20,055 bases of DNA from Solimonas sp040377605. GTDB lineage: Bacteria > Pseudomonadota > Gammaproteobacteria > Nevskiales > Nevskiaceae. Each line of letters opens with the position of its first letter. Positions within the stretch are counted from its first letter, which is position 1. Both the position numbers and the translations under genes were made by a program. Of the stretch, positions 12,981-20,055 are shown piece by piece. The DNA lies in assembly GCA_040377605.1 (NCBI GenBank), contig JBEIOK010000032.1:1-20055 (forward strand). The letters are read 5' to 3'. The notes under the pieces are model-generated. The model searched no databases. It had not been told where the DNA came from and saw nothing but the letters and a program-made list of their open reading frames with translations.

Positions 12981-12998
12981 CTCCCGCTTACGCGGGAG
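12981..12998. terminator. Hairpin overlapping the Kef-like stop codon
   Basis: ctcccgc (12981-12987) and gcgggag (12992-12998) form a perfect 7-bp stem around ttac, which contains the TAA stop of the minus-strand gene. It could serve both convergent genes, but no T-run follows. Confidence 0.4.
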
Positions 12999-14817
12999 TG
13001 TCGGCCCGGGTCACCGCGACGGTTTCCGGGCTCAGCGCCTGACCCGGCTGCTGCGGGGTCATCAGCGGCTGCGGCTTCAGGCGATTGCTGTGCATCAGAT
13101 CGCGGCCCGCCTTGATGCCCCCGGTGAACTGCAGCGCCAGACGCTCGGCATCGCGGCGACGCACATCGACAGCGATCGCCGCCGCCTCGTCATCGGGCAC
13201 CCCCAGTAGGCGCAACGCCTGTTCGCCAAAGCGACTGGCCGACTCGAACAGCTCGCGAATCTGGAAATCGACATTGGCCTCCATCAGCTTGAGGGCATGC
13301 TGACGGTCGATCGCGCGTACAGCCACGCGCGCCAGCGGGAACTCGTGCTTGACCAGTTCGACGATGCGCAATGCCGTCGCCGCATCGTTGACGCAGACCA
13401 GCACGGCCTGCGCCCGCGCAGCGCCGGAGGCGCGCAGCACGTCGAGCCGGGTTCCATCACCGTAGTACACCTTGAATCCGAAATCCGCGGCACTGCGGAT
13501 CATCTCCGTATCGTTGTCGATGATCACCACATCGGTGCCGCGCGCCAGCAGGGCCTGGCTCGCGACCTGGCCAAAACGACCGAATCCGATCATCAGGACC
13601 GTGCCGTCCAGCCCATCGGCCTTGTCGACACCCTCCATGGAAACCGACTCGCGCGGCATCAGTCGTCGCAGGGCCAGCACCGCCAGCGGCGTGAGGGCCA
13701 TCGACAACACGACGATCGCGGTGAGATTGGCATTGACCGCCGCGTCGATCACCCCCGCCGTCGCGGCCGCTGCATACAGCACGAAAGCGAACTCGCCACC
13801 CTGGGCCATCAGTACCGCACGATCGAGGGCCTCCACATGCGAAGCGTGTGTCAGCCGTGCAACGACGTAGATCGTCAGTGATTTCACGGCCATCAGCGCC
13901 AGCACGCCGGAGACGATCAGCCCCAGGTTCTGCGACACCACGGCCAGATCCAGCGCCATGCCGACACTGAGGAAAAACAGGCCGAGCAGAATGCCGCGAA
14001 ACGGTTCGATGTCCGCTTCGAGCTGATGGCGGAACGTCGACTCCGACAGCAGCACCCCGGCCAGGAACGCGCCCATTGCCATCGACAGCCCGCCCAGTTC
14101 CATCAGCAGGGCCGCGCCGAGGACCACCAGCAGCGCGGCAGCGGTCATGACCTCCCTTGCCTTGGCCGCCGCGAGGACGCGGAACATGGGATTCAGCAGC
14201 CAGATGCCCGCCGCCACCAGACCCGCCAGCGAGGCCAGGGCCAGACCGACGCTGGGCCAGTGGATGCCGCCGCCTGCGCCTTCGACATGCTGCGGCGACA
14301 TGAAGGCCACCAGCACCAGCAAGGGCACGACCAGCAGGTCCTCGAACAGCAGAATGGAGACGATCTTCTGTCCGCGCGGCTGCGCGATATCGCCGCGCTC
14401 GTCGAGCAGCTGCATGACAATCGCCGTGGAGGTCAGCACGAATCCGGCGGCTCCGATGAACGCGACCGGCAACGGAAAGCCGAAGGCCAGGCCCACGCCG
14501 GTCAGCGTCGCCATGCACAGGCCGATCTGCAGCGTACCGAGCCCGAAGATCTCGCGTCGCAGGCTCCACAGATGAGTGGGCCGCATCTCCAGTCCGATGA
14601 CGAACAGGAACATCACGACGCCCAACTCCGCGACATGCAGGATCGCCAACGGATCACTGAACAGACCGAGCCCGAATGGGCCGATCAGCAGGCCGGCGGC
14701 CAGATAGCCCAGCACCGATCCCAGGCCCAGACGCTTGAAGATCGGCACGGCGACCACGCCTGCCGCCAGCAGCGTCACCACGTGCACCAGGTCGCTGCCC
14801 TGCCCTTCTACCGCCAT
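12988..14817 (-). CDS. KefB/KefC-like cation:proton antiporter (CPA2) with RCK domain
   Basis: 609 aa, typical of Kef proteins. The N-terminal ~385 residues are a CPA2 antiporter domain with about 12-13 hydrophobic segments. FVIGLEMRPTHLW, LTSTAIVMQLL and LLFEDLLVVPLL are characteristic. HQLEADIEPFRG (264-275) corresponds to the regulatory loop of KefC that keeps the channel closed. An RCK/TrkA-N nucleotide-binding domain follows, with GFGRFGQ (411-417) and the acidic strand end VIIDND (431-436). In E. coli, Kef is held closed by glutathione and opened by glutathione adducts, acidifying the cytoplasm against electrophiles. No KefF/KefG ancillary gene is adjacent. ATG 14817 has AGGAGAA upstream. 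It begins 18 nt after nitronate monooxygenase 2. Confidence 0.9.
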   Translation of the reverse strand: MAVEGQGSDLVHVVTLLAAGVVAVPIFKRLGLGSVLGYLAAGLLIGPFGLGLFSDPLAILHVAELGVVMFLFVIGLEMRPTHLWSLRREIFGLGTLQIGLCMATLTGVGLAFGFPLPVAFIGAAGFVLTSTAIVMQLLDERGDIAQPRGQKIVSILLFEDLLVVPLLVLVAFMSPQHVEGAGGGIHWPSVGLALASLAGLVAAGIWLLNPMFRVLAAAKAREVMTAAALLVVLGAALLMELGGLSMAMGAFLAGVLLSESTFRHQLEADIEPFRGILLGLFFLSVGMALDLAVVSQNLGLIVSGVLALMAVKSLTIYVVARLTHASHVEALDRAVLMAQGGEFAFVLYAAAATAGVIDAAVNANLTAIVVLSMALTPLAVLALRRLMPRESVSMEGVDKADGLDGTVLMIGFGRFGQVASQALLARGTDVVIIDNDTEMIRSAADFGFKVYYGDGTRLDVLRASGAARAQAVLVCVNDAATALRIVELVKHEFPLARVAVRAIDRQHALKLMEANVDFQIRELFESASRFGEQALRLLGVPDDEAAAIAVDVRRRDAERLALQFTGGIKAGRDLMHSNRLKPQPLMTPQQPGQALSPETVAVTRADTPA

Positions 14818-14835
14818 GCGCTTCTCCTGAGGATG

Positions 14836-15798
14836 CTAGAGCGTCAACCGTGCGCGGGCCGCCAGATACTCCCGCTCCAGCCCGTCCACGACCTCTGCCG
14901 TCGACTGGACCGCGCGAATCTGTCCCGTGCCCTGGCCGGCGCTCCAGACATCGACCCAGGCCTTGACCTTCTGATTACCGCCGCTGCCGAAATTCATCGA
15001 GCTCTTGTCGCCCTCCGGCAGATGGTCCGGATCGAAGCCGATGCGGAGGATGCTGTCACGCAGGTAGTTGCCGTGCACTCCGCTGAACAGGTTGGTGTAG
15101 ACGATATCCTCGGCCGTGCTGGTCACCAGCATCTGCTTGTACTCGGGCACGGCATTGGCTTCGGTGGTCGCGATGAAGCGCGTGCCGATATAGGCCAGAT
15201 CCGCACCGATGGCGCGGGCAGCCAGAATCGCATCGCCGCTGGCGATGGCCCCCGACAGGATGATCGGACCGTCGTAGAAGGCGCGGACTTCCTGCACCAG
15301 CGCAAAGGGCGACAGCCGCCCGGCGTGTCCGCCGGCACCGTGCGCCACCAGGATCAGGCCATCGACGCCTGCCTGGATGGCACGCTTGGCGTGCTTGATG
15401 GTAATCACGTCATGGAACACCAGGCCGCCGTAGCTGTGCGCCGCCTCCACAACTTTTTCGGGTGCCTGCAGCGACGTGATCTGGATCGGCACCTTGTACT
15501 TCACGCACAGTTCGATGTCGTGCTGCAGGCGGTTGTTGGTCGTGTGCACGATCTGGTTGACCGCAAACGGCGCCACCTTGCGATCCGGATGCGCAGCGCG
15601 ATAGGCCTCCAGCTCAGTGGTGATGCGCTGCAGCCACTGCTCCAGCACCGGCTCCGGGCGCGCATTCAGCGCCGGAAACGAACCGACGATGCCTGCCTTG
15701 CATTGCGCAATCACCAGATCCGGATTGGAGACGATGAACATCGGTGACGCGATCACCGGCAGACGCAGGCTATCGCGCAACAGGGCTGGCACGCTCAT
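14836..15798 (-). CDS. Nitronate monooxygenase (2-nitropropane dioxygenase family), copy 2
   Basis: 320 aa TIM-barrel flavoprotein. LRLPVIASPMFIVSNPDLV and IVGSFPALNAR form the start. VAHGAGGHAGRLSPF (152-166) places His158 at the catalytic position. ILSGAIASGDAILAARAIGADLAYIGTRFIAT is the FMN phosphate-binding stretch (about 180-211), and the C-terminus includes WSAGQGTG. This is a different subgroup from copy 1: the N-terminus and glycine-rich loops are clearly distinct. Predicted to be a cytosolic FMN oxidase of nitronates or a related activated carbon acid. It lies 87 nt after the CrtI-like gene and 18 nt before the Kef-like gene, so it is probably part of their operon. The ribosome binding site is weak. 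Confidence 0.88.
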   Translation of the reverse strand: MSVPALLRDSLRLPVIASPMFIVSNPDLVIAQCKAGIVGSFPALNARPEPVLEQWLQRITTELEAYRAAHPDRKVAPFAVNQIVHTTNNRLQHDIELCVKYKVPIQITSLQAPEKVVEAAHSYGGLVFHDVITIKHAKRAIQAGVDGLILVAHGAGGHAGRLSPFALVQEVRAFYDGPIILSGAIASGDAILAARAIGADLAYIGTRFIATTEANAVPEYKQMLVTSTAEDIVYTNLFSGVHGNYLRDSILRIGFDPDHLPEGDKSSMNFGSGGNQKVKAWVDVWSAGQGTGQIRAVQSTAEVVDGLEREYLAARARLTL

Positions 15799-15885
15799 GC
15801 TGAGTGGACTCGATCAGATTGAAGGGCCGCCATTGCGACACAGGGTCAAGCTCCCTGGCAAGCGCGGGTTGAATGACGGATGCAA

Positions 15886-17508
15886 TCAGTCGCCCAGCAT
15901 CACGCGCGCGGCATTGCGCCCCGGAGCGCCGCTGACGCCGCCGCCTGGATGGGCACCCGCGCCGCAGAGATACAGCCCGCGCACCGGCGTGCGGTAGTCG
16001 CTCCAGCCAGGCACCGGACGGAACCCGAACAGCTGATGCAGAGGCATCGCGCCGTGGAAAATATTGCCGCCGGTCAACCCGAACCGGCGCTCCAGATCCA
16101 GCGGCGACAGCACCTGACGGTGCAGCACCGAGCCGGCGAAATTGGGCGCATAGCGGGTCACGGTCTCGATGCAGCGATCCGCAAACGCATCCTTGATGTC
16201 ATCCCAGTGCGCATTCGCCAGGCGGTAGGGGGCGTATTGCACGAACATCTGCACGATGTGATGCCCCGGGGGGGCCAGCGTCCGATCGACGGAGGTCGGG
16301 ATCGTAAGTTCGATCACCGGCGCCTGCGAGGGCTCACCGCGGCGTGCGTCCTCATAGGCGCGCTCCAGATACTCCAGCGTCGGACTGATATGGATGGTGC
16401 CGCGATGCTGCGGCCCGACCTCGGACTTGCCTGGGCTGCATGAAAAATCCGGCAGCTCGGAGACGGCGAGATTGATCTTCATCACCGCACTGGAATAGTC
16501 GATGCGTGCCACCGCGCCGCGGAATGGCTCCGGCAGCGTCGCAGGCGCCAGCAACTGGCGGAACGTCACCTCGGGCGTCGCGTTCGACGCCACGCAGCGT
16601 GCGGCGATACCCTCGCCGCAGACCAGGCGCACGCCGCTGACCGCCCCATCCCGAGTCTCGATCTGCGCAACTTCGGCATCCGTGCGGATCTCGACGCCCG
16701 CGGCCTCGGCCGCCCGCCGCAGGGCCTCCGACAGCGCGCCCATGCCGCCTTCGACATAGCCCCAGACTCCTCGCGCGCCACCCGCCGTGCCCATGACGTG
16801 GTGCAGCAGCACGTAGCCCGTCCCCGGCGCCGACGGCGGCGCCATCGCCCCGATGATGGCGTCGGTCGCCAACGTGACCTTCAGCGCCTCGGACTCGAAC
16901 CACCGATCTAGGATCGGCCGCGCGGGGCCCGCGAGCAGTTCCAGCGCCGTGGGCAGATCGCCGCCGAGCTGCTTCAGCGCGCGGTTGAACCGCAGCGCGC
17001 GACGCAGATTGGCAAGCCGATCGCGCCAGCCCCGGCGGCGCCACTGGGGCGGCAGCGGCAACAGGTCCGGCGGAATGTCCTCCAGGGCCGGCTCCAGGGC
17101 TTCCGCAACGCGGGTGAGCCAGGCTTCGTAGCGTGGGTAGGCTTCGGCGTCGCGCTCGGAGAATTTCGCGATCTCGCGCCGGTTCAGCGCCGCATCCGGC
17201 CCCATCAGCAGAGACCGACCGTCCGGCAGCGGCGTGAACGAAGACGGATTGCGCGCCAGCACCTTGTAGCCGTGCGCCTTCAGATCCAGCTCGCGCTCGA
17301 CCTGCGGCAGCAGCAGCGAGATCAGGTACGACGCCGTGGACGCGCGATACCCCGGCGCGACCTCCTCACTGACGGCGGCGCCGCCGACGATGCTGCGACG
17401 CTCCAGCACCAGCACCTTCCTGCCGGCACGCGCCAGATAGGCCGCGCACACCAGGCCGTTGTGGCCGGCACCGATGATCAGGCAGTCATAGGGGCGGGCG
17501 TCGCGCAT
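15886..17508 (-). CDS. Phytoene-desaturase-like FAD oxidoreductase (CrtI / PYROXD2 type)
   Basis: 540 aa. The Rossmann motif YDCLIIGAGHNGLVCAAYLA (7-26) with VLVLERR binds FAD at the N-terminus. The second FAD contact is at the C-terminus: LYLCGAGAHPGGGVSGAPGR, then NAARVML. This architecture is that of the CrtI / all-trans-retinol saturase / PYROXD2 superfamily. No other carotenoid gene (crtB, crtE) is in the window, so a carotenoid role is not supported. A desaturase or dehydrogenase for some hydrophobic substrate is more cautious. Start ATG 17508 is 4 nt after the SMP-30 stop, implying coupled translation. The open frame continues upstream but is unrelated to the family. Confidence 0.87.
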   Translation of the reverse strand: MRDARPYDCLIIGAGHNGLVCAAYLARAGRKVLVLERRSIVGGAAVSEEVAPGYRASTASYLISLLLPQVERELDLKAHGYKVLARNPSSFTPLPDGRSLLMGPDAALNRREIAKFSERDAEAYPRYEAWLTRVAEALEPALEDIPPDLLPLPPQWRRRGWRDRLANLRRALRFNRALKQLGGDLPTALELLAGPARPILDRWFESEALKVTLATDAIIGAMAPPSAPGTGYVLLHHVMGTAGGARGVWGYVEGGMGALSEALRRAAEAAGVEIRTDAEVAQIETRDGAVSGVRLVCGEGIAARCVASNATPEVTFRQLLAPATLPEPFRGAVARIDYSSAVMKINLAVSELPDFSCSPGKSEVGPQHRGTIHISPTLEYLERAYEDARRGEPSQAPVIELTIPTSVDRTLAPPGHHIVQMFVQYAPYRLANAHWDDIKDAFADRCIETVTRYAPNFAGSVLHRQVLSPLDLERRFGLTGGNIFHGAMPLHQLFGFRPVPGWSDYRTPVRGLYLCGAGAHPGGGVSGAPGRNAARVMLGD

Positions 17509-17512
17509 GCGC

Positions 17513-18586
17513 TTACTGCAGCGCGCTGAGCTTGATGCGACCGATCGCGGTGTCGCTGAGACTGCCGAAGTAGAGGTACTCGCCCTGCTCCTCCGCGCTG
17601 GTAATCGGCGCGAACGGCGGGGTCGTGCCATCTCCTCGGTATTGCAGGTTGGCGACCAGCTTGCCATCGAGGTCCAGACCGAGCACCCAGGCATGCATCT
17701 TCGGCGCCGGGCGTAGCGCCTCCGGCAACCGCTGCACGATCTTGCGCACCCACGGATAGGGCGCCATGCGATCGAGATCCGGCACGCGTGGCGAGTAGAT
17801 CGCGACCCACAGGCGATCCCGGCCGTTGAAACTGACATTGTCCGGAAAACCCGGCAGGTTCTCGATCAGCACCTCCGAGGTCCCGGCCTTCTCGCCCTTG
17901 AGCCAATGCCGCCAGACGCGGTACTCGGCCGTTTCCGTAACCACCAGGTAATCGGCATTCGGGCCGACGGCCACGCCGTTGGCAAAATGCAGGCCGCGCA
18001 TCAGCACCCGCGTCTCGCCGGTGTTCATGTCGTAGCGCAGGATGCGACCGGTGTCGCCGTGCTCGAGGGCGTCTTCCATGACCTCGTGCACACCGAAGCG
18101 CGTAGAGGCGTCGGAGAAGTAAATATAGGGCTCGCCGGGAAACGCGTCGGCATCATCGACAAACTTGAACGGCACGCCTTCCGCCTCGGTGGCCAGCACC
18201 TGCACGCGGCCGTCGTCATGAATCCGCAGCAGCCCCTTGATGGCGTCGGCGACGATCAGTTCACCCGCAGGGCCGAAACTCAGGCCCAGCGGACGGCCGC
18301 CAGTGTTGGCAAGCTCACGCGGCTGCGAGCCGTCGTGCCGGAACTGCAGGATGCGGCCATCGACATAGCCCGCGTACAGGCGATCATCGGACGCCAGCAG
18401 CACGCCTTCCGGACCGTTGCCCAGCCCCTCCGCCAGGCGCTCGATCCCCTTGAGCGTGTCGTTATAGGGATACGCGCTCTCCGGCGGCGCGGCCGGCGCC
18501 TGCCAGGCCACCGGCTCGATCGGAACCGGCCACAGCAGCAGATACCCCAACAAGGCCATCACCGCGACCGCCAGCATCCTTTTCAT
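17513..18586 (-). CDS. SMP-30/strictosidine-synthase-like beta-propeller, membrane-anchored
   Basis: 357 aa. Residues 3-22 form a hydrophobic anchor (LAVAVMALLGYLLLWPVPI), so the propeller is predicted to lie in the periplasm. GPEGVLLASDDRLYAGYVDG, GRPLGLSFGPAGELIVADA, FANGVAVGPNADYLVVTETA, VWRHWL and GFPDNVSFNGRDRLWVA are the blade motifs of the strictosidine synthase / APMAP branch of the SMP-30/gluconolactonase superfamily. Members are metal-dependent lactonases or arylesterases, but the true substrate here is unknown. ATG 18586 has GGGGAG upstream at 8 nt. It is the first gene of the minus-strand unit that continues into the CrtI-like oxidoreductase, and is divergent from the acyl-CoA ligase. 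Confidence 0.87.
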   Translation of the reverse strand: MKRMLAVAVMALLGYLLLWPVPIEPVAWQAPAAPPESAYPYNDTLKGIERLAEGLGNGPEGVLLASDDRLYAGYVDGRILQFRHDGSQPRELANTGGRPLGLSFGPAGELIVADAIKGLLRIHDDGRVQVLATEAEGVPFKFVDDADAFPGEPYIYFSDASTRFGVHEVMEDALEHGDTGRILRYDMNTGETRVLMRGLHFANGVAVGPNADYLVVTETAEYRVWRHWLKGEKAGTSEVLIENLPGFPDNVSFNGRDRLWVAIYSPRVPDLDRMAPYPWVRKIVQRLPEALRPAPKMHAWVLGLDLDGKLVANLQYRGDGTTPPFAPITSAEEQGEYLYFGSLSDTAIGRIKLSALQ

Positions 18587-18653
18587 CGTTCGGGCTCCCC
18601 CAGATCGTTCTCCGGATTGTGGGCAGGCCCCGGCGTCAAGTCCATGCGCCGGT

Positions 18654-18681
18654 TCGACAATGGGGATTCCCCTCCTATAAT
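18654..18681 (+). promoter_or_regulatory. Sigma-70 promoter of the acyl-CoA ligase with a palindrome in the spacer
   Basis: TCGACA (18654-18659), a 16-nt spacer and TATAAT (18676-18681) make the best promoter in the window. The spacer contains gggga-t-tcccc (18662-18672), a perfect 11-bp dyad centred between the two elements. A dimeric repressor bound there would block RNA polymerase. A GC-rich discriminator (GCGGCC) follows the -10. The leader before the ATG is about 117 nt long. Confidence 0.7.
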
Positions 18682-18707
18682 GCGGCCGCAGCCTGCCGTT
18701 GCCTGAG

Positions 18708-18726
18708 GCGCCGCCCTGCGCGGCGC
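18708..18726 (+). other. Hairpin in the acyl-CoA ligase leader
   Basis: gcgccgc (18708-18714) and gcggcgc (18720-18726) form a perfect 7-bp GC stem with a 5-nt loop, about 20-40 nt into the predicted transcript. No T-run or obvious leader peptide accompanies it, so it is a possible mRNA-stabilising structure and no known riboswitch is recognised. Confidence 0.35.
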
Positions 18727-18805
18727 GGGCCTGCTGTCCGCGTCTCAAGGGGGAGGTCGCGGCCGATCCATCCATGAACCGAATCCAGTTTGCGCGGGGA
18801 TAACC

Positions 18806-20055
18806 ATGTCTTTGAAAAATCCGGTCGAAACGCTTTTGAAGTGGGCCAAGGAGCAGCCGAATCAGGTCTGGCTTCACCAGCCCGTCAACGGTGTCTGGAA
18901 GACCTACACCTGGGCCGAGTGCGAGGCACAGGTGCGCTCGATGGCCACCGCCCTGCGGGGCCTGGGCCTGCCGGCCGGCTCCCGTATCGCGATCTCCGGC
19001 CGCAACACCGCGCATTGGTTTCTCGCCGACCTCGCCATCTCGATGGCGGGCTATATCAGCGTCGGCCTGTACCCCAAGCAGTCCGTCGATGCGGTCAAGT
19101 TCATCTTCAATCACTCCGAGACCAAGGCCGTCTTCATCGGCCCGATGCCGGACCCGGAAGAGTTCATGGGCGCGCTGCCCGCGGGCGTGACCACGATCGC
19201 CTTCCCCTATCCGGATGTGCCGCCCTGCGACAAGAACTGGGATGATCTGGTGCGCGCCTCGGAGCCGTTCGCCGGCTATCAGGCCCCGGACGCCAAGAGC
19301 CTGGTGACGCTGATCTACACCTCGGGCACCACCGGCAATCCCAAGGGCGTGATGATCACGGGCGAGAACATGCAGTTCGCCGCCAACGGCCTGCTGAAAG
19401 TGATGCCACCGGTCGGGCGTGAACGCTTTTTCTCCTACTTGCCGCTGGCGCACGCGTTCGAACGCGGCGCGGTGGAGTTGGCCTCGATCTATTTCGGCGC
19501 CGAGGTGTTCTTCCTGGAGAACCTCGAAAAGCTGGCTGAGCAACTCAAGGAAGTGGCGCCGACGCGTTTCTTCGGCGTACCGCTGGTCTATGGCCGCATC
19601 CAGACCGGCGTGCTCAAGAAGATGCCGCAGGAGAAGCTCGACAAGCTGATGAAGATTCCGCTGCTGTCGTCGCTGATCAAGAAGAAGATCAAGCAGGGCA
19701 TCGGCCTGCAGAACGCACGCTACCTGTTTGTCGGCGCGGCACCCATGCCGATTCCGCTGATGAACTGGTTCTCCAAGATCGGCATCACCGTGCTGCAGGG
19801 CTACGGCATGACCGAGAACAATATCTACGCCACGGCCAACCTGCCGAACGCCAACCGTGTCGGTTCGGTCGGTCGCGCGCAGCCCGGTGCCGACATGCGC
19901 ATCGCCGAAGACGGCGAGATCCAGTACAAGCACCCGGCTGTCACGCCCGGTTACTACAAGGATCCGGAGAAGACTGCCGAATTGTTTACCGCCGACGGCT
20001 GGCTGCGCACCGGCGACAAGGGACGCGTGGATCAGGACGGGTATCTGTACATCAC
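18806..20055 (+). CDS. Long-chain acyl-CoA ligase (AMP-binding), 5' part
   Basis: The first 416 codons are present; the gene runs off the window. The adenylate-forming signature YTSGTTGNPKGV lies at 171-182, GYGMTEN near 332-338, and the hinge-region stretch GWLRTGDKGRVDQDGYLYI near the end. The N-terminus VETLLKWAKEQPNQVWLHQP is like bacterial acyl-CoA synthetases and not a peptide synthetase. It activates a carboxylate with ATP to acyl-AMP and then to acyl-CoA. The substrate class (long-chain, aromatic or sterol side chain) cannot be told from this part. ATG 18806 has GGGGA upstream. The gene is divergent from the SMP-30-like gene and driven by the promoter at 18654-18681. Confidence 0.9.
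   Translation, partial: MSLKNPVETLLKWAKEQPNQVWLHQPVNGVWKTYTWAECEAQVRSMATALRGLGLPAGSRIAISGRNTAHWFLADLAISMAGYISVGLYPKQSVDAVKFIFNHSETKAVFIGPMPDPEEFMGALPAGVTTIAFPYPDVPPCDKNWDDLVRASEPFAGYQAPDAKSLVTLIYTSGTTGNPKGVMITGENMQFAANGLLKVMPPVGRERFFSYLPLAHAFERGAVELASIYFGAEVFFLENLEKLAEQLKEVAPTRFFGVPLVYGRIQTGVLKKMPQEKLDKLMKIPLLSSLIKKKIKQGIGLQNARYLFVGAAPMPIPLMNWFSKIGITVLQGYGMTENNIYATANLPNANRVGSVGRAQPGADMRIAEDGEIQYKHPAVTPGYYKDPEKTAELFTADGWLRTGDKGRVDQDGYLYI

Noticed and set aside
14026..15747. Plus-strand open frame of 573 codons opposite the Kef-like and NMO 2 genes
   Set aside because: Sequence is His/Arg/Gln-rich with no domain, and both genes on the minus strand have full family signatures.
15841..15857. Hairpin caggg/ccctg between the CrtI-like and NMO 2 genes
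   Set aside because: Only a 5-bp stem with a 7-nt loop and no T-run; too weak to call a terminator.
15886..17508. Carotenoid biosynthesis gene cluster
   Set aside because: Only a CrtI-like oxidoreductase is present; no phytoene synthase, cyclase or GGPP synthase lies in the window.
18587..19933. Upstream extension of the SMP-30 frame opposite the acyl-CoA ligase
   Set aside because: The extension is antisense to the conserved AMP-binding domain; the ATG at 18586 has a good ribosome binding site and a signal anchor.

Overview
This is a GC-rich bacterial window with tightly packed genes and strong G/C preference at third codon positions. Gene content fits a metabolically versatile proteobacterium. 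Rof, a beta-class GST with Cys10/His106, a Kef-type antiporter and many acyl-CoA enzymes point to a gammaproteobacterium, possibly of the Nevskiales/Solimonadaceae type; that placement is inference. There is no rRNA, tRNA, CRISPR array, phage gene or transposase.

Layout. 1-1364 (+): the tail of an acyl-CoA dehydrogenase, a REP-like inverted repeat, then an alpha-methylacyl-CoA racemase. 1431-3166 (-): GstA-type glutathione transferase and nitronate monooxygenase 1, divergent from a cysteine-rich HxlR regulator (3300-3659, +). 3783-7446 (+): HD-domain protein, Rof-type Rho inhibitor, DUF305 protein, LVIVD-repeat lipoprotein and a DUF4336 metallo-beta-lactamase-like protein. 7469-11576 (-): read in transcription order, AraC regulator, nitrilase-superfamily hydrolase, four-helix membrane protein and MsbA-like ABC exporter. 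11787-12969 (+): a glycine-zipper protein with a textbook terminator, a 374-bp stretch without a convincing gene, and an unknown four-cysteine protein. 12988-18586 (-): in transcription order, an SMP-30/strictosidine-synthase-like propeller, a CrtI/PYROXD2-like FAD oxidoreductase, nitronate monooxygenase 2 and a KefB/C-like antiporter. 18806-20055 (+): an acyl-CoA ligase that runs off the window.

How the genes may work together. Three genes at the edges activate, epimerise and oxidise acyl-CoAs: the ligase, the racemase and the dehydrogenase. They suggest catabolism of branched or hydrophobic carboxylates. Between them lie detoxification and electrophile-handling genes: GST, two different nitronate monooxygenases, an HxlR sensor and Kef. 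The least ordinary block is the AraC / nitrilase / 4-TM / ABC-exporter cassette. It has an ATGA stop/start overlap and short gaps, and could be an undescribed small-molecule modification and export (or lipid transport) unit. The SMP-30 / CrtI-like pair separated by 4 nt, divergent from an acyl-CoA ligase whose promoter carries a palindrome in its spacer, is the second candidate pathway. No known defence or mobile system is visible.
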